NCBI GenBank assembly: GCA_964431685.1
Contig: CAYSLA010000096.1
Location: 1 to 12,891 of the forward strand
Direction of reading: 5' to 3'
Length of the DNA: 12,891 bases
DNA from: CAYSLA01 sp964431685
GTDB taxonomy: Bacteria > Armatimonadota > UBA5829
This document shows, piece after piece, positions 1 through 7,325 of this stretch. The position numbers and the translations under genes were made by a program. Below the pieces are notes generated by a model. The model had not been told where the DNA came from. It did not search any database and saw only the letters and a program-made list of their open reading frames with translations. Position 1 is the first letter of the stretch; each line of letters starts with the position of its first letter.

Positions 1-10
1 GTGTCCTTCC

Positions 11-39
11 TTGCAGTATCGCTGCATTTCTGCGATAAT
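11..39 (+). promoter_or_regulatory. Putative sigma-70 promoter of the GH78-like gene
   Basis: TTGCAG at 11-16 and GATAAT at 34-39 are separated by exactly 17 bases, giving a predicted start of transcription near 46 and a leader of about 45 nt before the ATG at 92. Both boxes have one or two mismatches to consensus. No strong Shine-Dalgarno sequence lies just before that ATG; GGAG at 57-60 is too far away. Confidence 0.45.
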
Positions 40-91
40 GTGGGGGTTTACAGAACGGAGATACTTCAGCGGTTTTCATCCGCGCTAGCCT

Positions 92-3000
92 ATGACACCA
101 GAACAGCCATACCAGCCCCACGCGGGCCAAGAGTCGTTGACACAACAGGAAGCCGACACTCGGGAGGACGGATCGGTCGTCTCGGAGCTTCCTGCCTGCT
201 GGATATGGGCCGAGACCACTGCGGACTCTTCCCATCGCTTCATATACGCCCGAAAGCACTTCTTTCTGAGAGGACGGCCAAGATCGGCCAGCGTCCGAAT
301 CGCTGCGTCGGCGGGCTATAAGCTCTACGTGGACGGAGAACTGATCGGCGCGACTCCTTCCACCACTAGACGCGCGTGCTGGGATCACTACGACCTGCCC
401 AAGTTCACCGACCGCGGCAAACACGTGATAGCCGTAATGGCCTCTTGCCCTGAACCCGACTGCGAATCGGAACAAGATTGTGTGCCTGGTTTCGCCTGCA
501 AGCTCCGCGTGGAGTTTGCCTCTACCAGCCTGATTGTTTCGACGGATGCCAACTGGAAGGCTCAAGCGGCTGATGATCGTCTTCCAGAGGGCGAGATCAT
601 GCTTTCTGGCCTTGGCAGGCAGGAGACCGTTGCTCTTGGAAAGGTGCAATCGGACTGGTTTGCCCGAGAATACTACGACAGAAGCTGGAGCGGGGCTGTT
701 GTGTTGGACAGCCCTGAGAATCTGGCCGATTTCCCGATCCGTCCGATTTCCACTTCTAAGTTCAACACACTGGTGCCTGAGTCCGTGTTCGGGCCTTTCA
801 ACTCCGCCCCAATGCCCAGAGAGACTCCGGTAGGAGAAGTGCCGGAGCTTACGGGTTCCATGGAGCTGAAGCCGCTGAAAGCTGGTGCAGCCGAAGGTTT
901 TGAGGTGTTCGCTGCCGGCGGCGGACCGATCGAGTTCAGGTCGTCACCCCGCGATGGCAGGGGAGTGACGCTGGTCCTGGATTTCGGCAGGCAGGTTTCC
1001 GGTTTTGTGGAGATGAGCATCGCGTCAGAGGGCAGCGGAGTTATTGACGTTGCCTACGGGGATCGCTTGGAGGACGGACACGTCAGATCCAACCTGGGCG
1101 GCGCACGTTTCTCGGACCGGATGATTCTCACAAAGTGCGACTCGGTGTGGAACAGCTTTGACCGGCGTGCTTTCAGGTACATGCAGATAGAGGTCAGACG
1201 CCTCACAAAGACCGCCTGTCTCAGATATGTGGCCGTGCACGAGGCACAGCGGGAAGTAGATCCGGCCGGGGTGTTTGAGTGTGACGATGAAGCCGTCAAC
1301 CGCATCTGGCAGGCCGGGGTCCGCACAGCGACGTTGTGCACTGAGGATACGTTCATTCCCTCCCCAGCGCTGACCAGAGAACCGAACTGGGCTGACTTGC
1401 GCATCCTTGCACGGGCAGCTTACTACGGGTTCGGGGACACGGAATTGTTCGCACAGGCTGTTGGGGACTATGCCGACCTCATCACGTCCAGACGGTTGGA
1501 GAACCCGGACCTCGCGCTGCTGTGGATGCTCTCGCTCATCGATCTTTGCGAGTTCACCCAGGACGTCGAAGTTGCGGTGCGCTACCGGGACGTGGCGGAG
1601 AGCGTAATCCAGAGACTGAGGCGTTTTGTTGGTCCAGGCGGATTGATCACCGGCGATGTAGGCGAGCTTTACCTGGATCGACTGACCACAGGCAGAGGCA
1701 GAACCTCATCAGTGCTCAACAGCCTGTATGCCCGGGGCCTTCAGTGTCTGGCGACGGTTCGCAGTATCGCTGGCGACACGCAGACCACGCAGGAACTGAT
1801 TGACGAGGCCGCCGAGGTCAAGCGGGTCATAAACCGGGACCTGTATTCCCGTAGACACGGGCTGTATTTGTCGTGCCTGGACGAGGCCGACCCGGAGGAG
1901 TATTTCAGCAAGCTGGGAAACGCGGTTGTGGCGTTTTGTGATGTGCCGGAGTTTTATGAGAAGTCAGCCATAGTGCGTTTGGTTGCGGCGCCTGACCATC
2001 CCGATGAAGAGCCTCTCAGCCCGCTTGCGGCTTCGTTCATTGTTGAGGCAATGTGCGCTCAGGACAGGCGTGAAGAGGCCTTGGAGCTTATCCGGTCCAA
2101 GTGGAACATTCTCCTTACCCATTCGGAAACTCTGGGTGGGAGCTTTGATGGAAGCTCCACGCTGATTCGTGGTTACGCGTGTAGTGTGGTGCGCGATCTT
2201 GTGGCCGAGATCGTTGGCATCAAACCGACGCTCAGTGCCGGACGCTACACAGTCAGTCCTCAGCTCGGCGGCCTGAAATGGGTTCGCGGTTCCGTTGCTA
2301 CACCGAGCGGGAAGCTGACCGTGGAGCACAAGACGTCCCGGTTCGGTACGGTCACCACTGTTCGCGTTCCCAAGGGAACTGTTGTTGACTACTATATCGC
2401 GGCCGGCGGCGAAATCGATATCAATGTTGACGGTAGGGATACCGATTCCAGATCTCACACTTTGGAGGCCGGGAGTCATCAGATCAAGGTGGCGGAAGCG
2501 AAAGCTGCTCGCACGCGTTCCCTTGGGCTTGCCGCGCCGAAGGCTGTGAAAAAGGTCGAAGTGCTGGCGGGGGTTTCACAGTTGGGCAGGGGACAGGCTC
2601 TGAGGCGGGGACGAAGGCCGGGCCGGTCTGATGACAGAGTATCTGGCGAGACCGAGGTTCTGACCTTTGGCGATGACGATTCTGCTACGGATATCGAGGC
2701 GACGGAGGTTTTGGATACCGAAACAGACATATTGACTGAGGCACCGAAGCCGCAGCGCAGACAGCGTCCGCCTCGAGGTCCGCGCCGAAAGCCTGACGCT
2801 CGTAGTGAGCAACCAGCGGAGCCAACGGAAAAGCCGGCATCCGCCATTGATGGCGTAGGCCACATCGAGGTTCAGAGGCCGGAGCCCGATACTGAACCCG
2901 CGACTCCGGCAGGCCAGACCTCGGACGCAACTACGCCAGGCGCACCTAAGCGAAGAAGACGGCCGCGCAGGCCGACGCGCAAACCGTCCGATGCCGAGCC

Positions 3001-3481
3001 TGTCGAATCACCAGAGGTCGTCGAGATGGCGCCGCCCAATGGTGTCATTCCGACCGGCGAGAGGAATCTCGGGGGATTTCTCCCTGCGGTCGAAATGACA
3101 GGTCCGCAACAGGAAAAGGTAGGGGAGCACTTCGAAGTGCTCCCTCACGAGGTGACTGATGCCGATGCTGAGCCTGCGCCGAGTGCTACGCGACGCCGCA
3201 GAAGACCCAGAAGATCGGGACGCAAGCCGAGTGAGTCTCAGGCTGAGGGGACTGTCGAGATTGCATTGCCGGAACCGGAACACACCCACGAAGAGCCTCC
3301 TGCCGCGGCGGGCGATGGTGATGGGCAGCCTTCGCTGGAGGGTGAACCACGTCCGAAACGACCGCGAAGCAGGTCCCGTCGTCCTCGAAGGTCGCCGAGT
3401 GAAGCCGAGGGGCGGCCAAGACCCCCCGAAGAAGGCGGCAGTGATGAAGGTATCAGTCCGGACCCCGGCGACCACAGCTAA
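92..3481 (+). CDS. GH78-like (alpha-L-rhamnosidase fold) protein with arginine-rich repetitive tail
   Basis: 1129 aa. Residues about 33-390 hold beta-sandwich modules like those of bacterial rhamnosidases (ACWIWAE, YKLYVDGELIG, DFGRQVSGFVEM, FDRRAFRYMQIEV). Residues about 391-710 look like the helical GH78 barrel, and about 711-800 like the C-terminal sandwich (SPQLGGLKWVRGSVATPSGK). The catalytic loop at 423-436 (SPALTREPNWADL) keeps the R-E-x-x-W-x-D pattern but lacks the usual CPQR and GD, so activity on rhamnosides is doubtful. Residues about 838-1129 are a low-complexity tail with five arginine-rich blocks separated by acidic linkers. No signal peptide is visible, which suggests a cytoplasmic protein. 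An in-frame TAG at 86-88 forces the start to 92 or later. The last 38 nt overlap thrB. The fold call is fairly sure, but substrate and activity are unknown. Confidence 0.75.
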   Translation: MTPEQPYQPHAGQESLTQQEADTREDGSVVSELPACWIWAETTADSSHRFIYARKHFFLRGRPRSASVRIAASAGYKLYVDGELIGATPSTTRRACWDHYDLPKFTDRGKHVIAVMASCPEPDCESEQDCVPGFACKLRVEFASTSLIVSTDANWKAQAADDRLPEGEIMLSGLGRQETVALGKVQSDWFAREYYDRSWSGAVVLDSPENLADFPIRPISTSKFNTLVPESVFGPFNSAPMPRETPVGEVPELTGSMELKPLKAGAAEGFEVFAAGGGPIEFRSSPRDGRGVTLVLDFGRQVSGFVEMSIASEGSGVIDVAYGDRLEDGHVRSNLGGARFSDRMILTKCDSVWNSFDRRAFRYMQIEVRRLTKTACLRYVAVHEAQREVDPAGVFECDDEAVNRIWQAGVRTATLCTEDTFIPSPALTREPNWADLRILARAAYYGFGDTELFAQAVGDYADLITSRRLENPDLALLWMLSLIDLCEFTQDVEVAVRYRDVAESVIQRLRRFVGPGGLITGDVGELYLDRLTTGRGRTSSVLNSLYARGLQCLATVRSIAGDTQTTQELIDEAAEVKRVINRDLYSRRHGLYLSCLDEADPEEYFSKLGNAVVAFCDVPEFYEKSAIVRLVAAPDHPDEEPLSPLAASFIVEAMCAQDRREEALELIRSKWNILLTHSETLGGSFDGSSTLIRGYACSVVRDLVAEIVGIKPTLSAGRYTVSPQLGGLKWVRGSVATPSGKLTVEHKTSRFGTVTTVRVPKGTVVDYYIAAGGEIDINVDGRDTDSRSHTLEAGSHQIKVAEAKAARTRSLGLAAPKAVKKVEVLAGVSQLGRGQALRRGRRPGRSDDRVSGETEVLTFGDDDSATDIEATEVLDTETDILTEAPKPQRRQRPPRGPRRKPDARSEQPAEPTEKPASAIDGVGHIEVQRPEPDTEPATPAGQTSDATTPGAPKRRRRPRRPTRKPSDAEPVESPEVVEMAPPNGVIPTGERNLGGFLPAVEMTGPQQEKVGEHFEVLPHEVTDADAEPAPSATRRRRRPRRSGRKPSESQAEGTVEIALPEPEHTHEEPPAAAGDGDGQPSLEGEPRPKRPRSRSRRPRRSPSEAEGRPRPPEEGGSDEGISPDPGDHS
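3043..3100. repeat. 58-bp imperfect palindromic dispersed-repeat element, in frame within the tail
   Basis: The outer arms TGTCATTCCGACC (3043-3055) and GGTCGAAATGACA (3088-3100) are inverted repeats with 12 of 13 positions matching. The inner halves also pair imperfectly (GGCGAGAGGAATC against GGATTTCTCCCTGC). On the minus strand it reads as CHFDRREKSPEIP and on the plus strand as VIPTGERNLGGFLPAVEMT. From memory these are hallmark translations of a palindromic repeat scattered through many environmental bacterial genomes. It sits between basic blocks 3 and 4 and keeps the reading frame open. Confidence 0.75.
3123..3144. repeat. Perfect 22-bp palindrome next to the dispersed repeat
   Basis: The half GGGAGCACTTC at 3123-3133 is followed directly by its exact reverse complement GAAGTGCTCCC at 3134-3144. 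With mismatches the pairing extends to 3119-3148. It lies 22 bp after the 58-bp element and is translated as part of the tail (GEHFEVLP). It may be a second part of the same inserted unit. Confidence 0.8.
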
Positions 3482-4349
3482 CCTCGGGCCCGGGTTCGAT
3501 ACTCTCGGGCTCGCGCTCAAGCTCTACAACACCATCGAGATGGAAGAGATCGCCTCCGGACTAGATATTCAGTGCGGGGGCGTGTGTTCGGAAAGCATCC
3601 CTCTCGATGCTCAGAACATTGTCTACAAGGCCGCGCTCACAGTGTTCCGGCAAGCCGGGTGGGAGCCTTGCGGGCTCAAGATCATTCTGCATAACGAGAT
3701 CCCTTCGGCGCGCGGATTGGGCTCCAGTGCCGCGGCTGTGGTCGGCGGGGCTGTCGCGGCCAATAAGCTCTGTGGCGACAGGCTTGGCGAGCGGGAGATA
3801 CTGCAGATATGTGTCGGCCTGGAGGGCCACCCGGACAACGTTGTGCCCGCGCTGGTCGGCGGGTTTGTGATCACCACGGTCACCTCGTCCGGTCACGTCG
3901 AGTACATCAAGGTACATCCCTCGCCGGTGATCAGGGCGGTGGCCGCAGTCCCCTCGTTCGAGCTGCGGACATCTGACTCACGCAAAGTCCTGCCAGAGAG
4001 CTTCGGGTTCTCGGATGTGGTCTACAACGTGGGTCACGCGGCGTTCTTCGTTGGGGCATTCATCACGGGCAACCTCAGTTCGCTGCGTTTTGCGATGGAG
4101 GACAGGCTGCACCAACCCTATCGCGAGAGCCTCATCCCCGGAATGCGAAGGGTTTTTGAGGCGGCTATGAGCAGCGGCGCGCAGAGCGTCTCAATCAGCG
4201 GCTCTGGTCCGACTCTCATCGCGTTCGTCAATTCCGAGGACGAGAGAGTGGGGAACGCGATGCAGTCGGCTTGGGCACAGGAAGGCATCTCCAGTGACAT
4301 TATCCATCTCGAACTCGACACACAGGGACTAAAGGCTGAGACCGTGTGA
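3444..4349 (+). CDS. thrB: Homoserine kinase (GHMP kinase family)
   Basis: 301 aa, the usual length for ThrB. It phosphorylates L-homoserine with ATP to O-phospho-L-homoserine, the substrate of threonine synthase, in the cytoplasm. All three GHMP motifs are present: the N-terminal RTPATTANLGPGFDTLG (6-22), the ATP-binding loop EIPSARGLGSSAAAVVGG (85-102) and the C-terminal SISGSGPTLIAF (250-261). GHPDNVVPALVGG at 128-140 is also typical of ThrB. The start is ATG 3444 with AAGGCGG at 3432-3438, 5 nt away; GTG at 3441 is an alternative. The start lies inside the last 38 nt of the upstream gene, so translational coupling is likely. No other threonine gene is in the window. A hairpin follows at 4391-4425. 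Confidence 0.95.
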   Translation: MKVSVRTPATTANLGPGFDTLGLALKLYNTIEMEEIASGLDIQCGGVCSESIPLDAQNIVYKAALTVFRQAGWEPCGLKIILHNEIPSARGLGSSAAAVVGGAVAANKLCGDRLGEREILQICVGLEGHPDNVVPALVGGFVITTVTSSGHVEYIKVHPSPVIRAVAAVPSFELRTSDSRKVLPESFGFSDVVYNVGHAAFFVGAFITGNLSSLRFAMEDRLHQPYRESLIPGMRRVFEAAMSSGAQSVSISGSGPTLIAFVNSEDERVGNAMQSAWAQEGISSDIIHLELDTQGLKAETV

Positions 4350-4390
4350 CGAGTGTGACAGCCACAAAACCTGTATTTCGGTGTTTCGCG

Positions 4391-4425
4391 GCGACAGTCC
4401 GGGGTGAAATGCCCCGGACTGTCGC
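4391..4425 (+). terminator. Strong hairpin after thrB, no T-run
   Basis: GCGACAGTCCGGGG (4391-4404) pairs perfectly with CCCCGGACTGTCGC (4412-4425): 14 bp around the 7-nt loop TGAAATG. ATATAT follows rather than a T-run, so this is not a classical intrinsic terminator. Its place 41 nt after thrB and ahead of the converging tlpA-like gene fits transcript ending or 3' protection. Confidence 0.6.
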
Positions 4426-4484
4426 ATATATCGACCTGTTGATCCGCGCTCTGCCAACGTCGACAGAATAGTCGTTTCGCCAAA

Positions 4485-4524
4485 CCATCCCAGAGTCTCC
4501 GGTCTTCCGGCAGATTTGGGATGG
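4485..4524 (-). terminator. Nested hairpin after the TlpA-like gene
   Basis: CCATCCCA (4485-4492) pairs with TGGGATGG (4517-4524), and the loop holds a second hairpin, CCGG-TCTT-CCGG (4499-4510). It begins 31 nt past the stop of the minus-strand TlpA-like gene. Read on the minus strand it is followed only by TTTGGCG, a very short T-run, so termination is a guess based on position. With the 4391-4425 hairpin it accounts for most of the 206-nt intergenic stretch. Confidence 0.4.
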
Positions 4525-4555
4525 CATGTGGTGTTACACAATCGGATTCGGCGTT

Positions 4556-5092
4556 CTACTCCGCCAGAAGCTCGTCTATCTGCTTCTTGAACTCCTCATA
4601 CTTCTCTTTCTGCGAGGCTGCGTCACCTGGGAATTTGGAGTGGGTGAATCTGATCTTGCCGGTCTTGTCGATCACGTAGGTTGCGGGAATCCCTTTGATC
4701 TGATAGGGCTCTCCCAGCTTCGTGCCGACGGGGTCGTGGCAGACGGTGTACCTGATCTTGTTGTCCGTGGCGAACTTCTTAACGGTGCTCAAGTCGCGGT
4801 CGAGTGCCACTCCCACTATCTGCACCGGTTTCTTCGCGTAGTCCTTATGCAGCTTGACCAGCCACGGTATTTCGTGCCTGCACGGAGGGCACCATGTCGC
4901 CCACAGATCCAGCACTACAACCTTGGGTTTCTCTTTGAAACAATCCGACAACTGAAACTGCGTGTTTCTGATTGTTGGGAGTTTGAAATCCGGCGCTTTC
5001 TTGCCGACGCTGAGGTCGGCCCAGGCCACCGTGGCAAAGACCGCCAAAGTGACAAGCCCGGAAATGACATATCGTGTTTTGTCTCTGTGCAT
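4556..5092 (-). CDS. Secreted TlpA/ResA-type thioredoxin-fold protein
   Basis: 178 aa. Residues 1-25 form a signal peptide (basic MHRDKTR, then a hydrophobic stretch ending AWA). The rest is a redoxin domain: GKKAPDFKLPT near 30-40, the active site WATWCPPC with C68 and C71, and the cis-proline in KGIPAT (P136). The family reduces or exchanges disulfides outside the cytoplasmic membrane, for example in cytochrome c maturation, but no ccm gene is nearby, so the partner is unknown. Extra cysteines are C51 and C118. The start is ATG 5092: AAGGAG precedes it by 7 nt, and the promoter at 5124-5152 lies downstream of the longer upstream start at 5152, ruling that one out. Confidence 0.9.
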   Translation of the reverse strand: MHRDKTRYVISGLVTLAVFATVAWADLSVGKKAPDFKLPTIRNTQFQLSDCFKEKPKVVVLDLWATWCPPCRHEIPWLVKLHKDYAKKPVQIVGVALDRDLSTVKKFATDNKIRYTVCHDPVGTKLGEPYQIKGIPATYVIDKTGKIRFTHSKFPGDAASQKEKYEEFKKQIDELLAE

Positions 5093-5123
5093 CGTGATGC
5101 TCCTTGAATGCATACTACCTACA

Positions 5124-5152
5124 ATTATACCAACGAGGGCGGGGTTGTCCAA
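5124..5152 (-). promoter_or_regulatory. Promoter of the TlpA-like gene
   Basis: On the minus strand TTGGAC (5152-5147) and a perfect TATAAT (5129-5124) are 17 bases apart. The predicted transcript starts near 5117, giving a 25-nt leader that contains AAGGAG. Its -35 box overlaps that of the opposite-facing promoter at 5145-5173. Confidence 0.75.
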
Positions 5153-5173
5153 ACTGCCGCTAATCTGTAGAAT
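5145..5173 (+). promoter_or_regulatory. Promoter of the TIM-barrel hydrolase-like gene
   Basis: TTGTCC at 5145-5150 and TAGAAT at 5168-5173 are 17 bases apart, giving a predicted start near 5180 and a leader of about 22 nt. The -35 box shares four bases (5147-5150) with the -35 box of the minus-strand promoter. Confidence 0.5.
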
Positions 5174-5201
5174 AACATCATCTCATCTGACAGGTGTATC
5201 C

Positions 5202-7295
5202 ATGAAACCATACGTCTTGCCTGCCGACCGTGTCACCTACAACTACCGCTACTTTCTGCCGTATGCGCCCGAATGGGGCTCCGACGAGTTTTGCGGCACG
5301 CGGCTCCGCGAGCTCCTCACATATTGTGACGAAGCCGGAATAGATGCTGTTCAGTTCTTCGTCAACATACTTCCCGGCACATACTACATGCCTGCGCATA
5401 GCGCTAAGGAGCAGGAGCGATGGGCGGACTGGATGGGCAGTGTCGTCCGCCCGGCTTTGGAGGGTATCGGCGTATCCTACCAACTGAACTTCCAGTGCCT
5501 GTTGGGTCATGGTACATTTGGAATTGACATGAGGGACGAGTTTGACTGGGGTTACCTGGTGAGCCACCGAGGGGATGAGGCTCTGGGCTGTCCCTGTCCG
5601 CTCGACGACAGGTTTCGGGCAGAGATGGGCGAGATGCTTCATCTCTGGGCTTCGACCCTTCCCGACGTTATCTGGGTCGATGACGATTTCCGTATGCACA
5701 ACCACGGTCAGTCAGACCACGGGCTGGATTTCTACTGCTACTGCAAGACCCACTTGTCCGCATTCGCAGACCGTATGGGACGGGCATACACACGCGAGGA
5801 GATCGTGTCCGAGGTTCTCAGACCGGGTGAACCGAGCGCGTTGCGGCTGGATTGGAACAGCTTCATCGCGGACACCATGGTCGACACAGCCGCTTGGATT
5901 CGCGAGAGAGTCTCAAGCGTTTCCCCGGACATTAGAATTGCGCTAATGACCTCCTCCCCCGACATCCATTCCATTGAGGGCCGCGACTGGAAAAGAACGC
6001 TGACTGCGCTGAGCGGAGAGCACCCCCCAATGACACGTCCGATGTGCGGGATATACACGGGGACCACCGCCCCTGTCAAGAACTTCGTATGCACATATCG
6101 CTATTTCGATCAGAGCATCGCCACCCTGGACACAACACTTGGGCGCGGTGTGGCAGAGTATGGCCCAGAGCTGGAGAACACTCGATTCACAACATGGTGC
6201 AAGTCAGTGGCGAACAGCCGGTTTGTTCTGACCCTTGCCCAACTGGTCGGTTGCCCTCAGATAACTCTGTCCATCAACGATCTTGACGGCTCGCCGATAA
6301 ACGAAGAGCCCACCAGCGTCTCGATGCTGAGGGACATTCGCCCCAGGCTGGAGACCCTTGCGGGTATGCGTCTCTATGATTGGCGGGCTATGGGCGCTGC
6401 GCTGGTGACTGATCCGGAGTCCGGTCGGAAGGCCAGGGCGTGGGAGGGCGCGTCATACACAGATCTTGGATTCAACAGGTGCTGGGACGATCTTATATTG
6501 CAGATGGGAGTGCCCACAAGATATGTTGACTGTAACGGCGCCGCCGAGTCTGGTGCAGTGGTCTTCGTCGACGGGGCGACCGGGTGGCTTCTTTCGGACG
6601 AGCAGTTGAGGAAAGCGCTGGCAGGGGCGGTCATGGTCGATGGGTTCGGAGCCGCAATACTGCAAGAAAGGGGCTTTGGCCGGTACCTGGGTGTGAAAGT
6701 TGTGGAGAAATGCACCTACGGGATTCATGCGGAACAGTATCTCGATGGAGTTCTACCGGGAGTCTACAGCATTCGGGTGCCGCACAGGGGATACGAGTGG
6801 TACGAGATGGAGACTGACGGCGGAACGCTTGCCAGTGAGTTCATCGATCCCAAGAACCGCCGCCACGTTGGGAGCGCTGTTTTTGAGAACAAACTCGGAG
6901 GGCGAGTGGTCGTCTATGCCAGTCTTGGAGAGCTCATATACGGGCACTTCGGCAGTCATGCCCGGCAGCGTTGGCTGCAGGGCTCGATCCGCTGGCTGAG
7001 CCGATATCGCTTCCCAGCTCTGCCGCAGATACCGCATCACTGTCTGACCGTAGCTCGTTCATCCGGCAGCAAGATGCTGCTGGCCATTGCCAACCTGGGG
7101 ACGGATGCTCTGGACGGTGTCCGGTTCCGCCTCGGCGCAGGCCAGCCCTCTAAGCATTTCAGAGTGCTTCAGGAAGACGGGACCTGGTCGGACCGCGGCA
7201 GCGTCGAGGCGGTGGCGCTTGAGACTGGGGAGAAAGACATTACCATCCCCGGGCGCATTGGCGTATTTGAGTGGCTGATTACAGTTCTGGAGTAG
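5202..7295 (+). CDS. Glycoside-hydrolase-like TIM-barrel protein, specificity unknown
   Basis: 697 aa without a signal peptide. The N-terminal half reads like the (beta/alpha)8 barrel of GH42-related and unclassified hydrolase-like families: LLTYCDEAGIDAVQFFVN (39-55), VIWVDDDFRMHNHG (156-169) and YCYCKTHLSAFADRMGRAYTREE (178-200). Acidic candidates for the active site are D160-D162 and E323 in GPELENTRFTTWCKS. The middle (about 395-600) may be a glutamine-amidotransferase-like domain as in GH42 trimers, and the end (VFEWLITVLE) looks like a beta-sandwich. The start is ATG 5202, where the family-like sequence begins, with a weak AGGTG at 5192-5196; longer starts upstream would cross the promoters. 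The beta-propeller gene follows 69 nt later. The hydrolase assignment is by pattern only. Confidence 0.65.
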   Translation: MKPYVLPADRVTYNYRYFLPYAPEWGSDEFCGTRLRELLTYCDEAGIDAVQFFVNILPGTYYMPAHSAKEQERWADWMGSVVRPALEGIGVSYQLNFQCLLGHGTFGIDMRDEFDWGYLVSHRGDEALGCPCPLDDRFRAEMGEMLHLWASTLPDVIWVDDDFRMHNHGQSDHGLDFYCYCKTHLSAFADRMGRAYTREEIVSEVLRPGEPSALRLDWNSFIADTMVDTAAWIRERVSSVSPDIRIALMTSSPDIHSIEGRDWKRTLTALSGEHPPMTRPMCGIYTGTTAPVKNFVCTYRYFDQSIATLDTTLGRGVAEYGPELENTRFTTWCKSVANSRFVLTLAQLVGCPQITLSINDLDGSPINEEPTSVSMLRDIRPRLETLAGMRLYDWRAMGAALVTDPESGRKARAWEGASYTDLGFNRCWDDLILQMGVPTRYVDCNGAAESGAVVFVDGATGWLLSDEQLRKALAGAVMVDGFGAAILQERGFGRYLGVKVVEKCTYGIHAEQYLDGVLPGVYSIRVPHRGYEWYEMETDGGTLASEFIDPKNRRHVGSAVFENKLGGRVVVYASLGELIYGHFGSHARQRWLQGSIRWLSRYRFPALPQIPHHCLTVARSSGSKMLLAIANLGTDALDGVRFRLGAGQPSKHFRVLQEDGTWSDRGSVEAVALETGEKDITIPGRIGVFEWLITVLE

Positions 7296-7325
7296 TCACT
7301 GCAATCCGGGTGGTGATCCTGGTTT

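Larger units (their letters stand above)
2600..3410 (+). repeat. Five arginine-rich repeats encoded in the tail of the GH78-like protein
   Basis: Related basic blocks lie near residues 838-849 (RRGRRPGR), 886-903 (RRQRPPRGPRRKP), 951-966 (PKRRRRPRRPTRKPS), 1032-1047 (TRRRRRPRRSGRKPS) and 1088-1104 (PKRPRSRSRRPRRSPS). A rough consensus is RRRRPRRxxRKPSxxE. They are separated by stretches rich in Glu, Asp, Pro and Thr, so the tail is a polyampholyte. Such RRRRPRR blocks resemble RNA-binding tails, for example those of RNase E/G. That likeness is compositional only. Confidence 0.8.

Noticed and set aside
1964..2479. 171-aa minus-strand frame within the GH78-like gene
   Set aside because: It is fully antisense to a well-supported domain, with no ribosome site or recognisable motif.
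3008..3520. 170-aa minus-strand frame containing CHFDRREKSPEIP
   Set aside because: It is the antisense of the arginine-rich tail and the repeat. The motif is the known translation artefact of the palindromic element, not a protein.
5093..5152. Longer start for the TlpA-like protein
   Set aside because: The added residues would be encoded upstream of the promoter and would bury the signal peptide.
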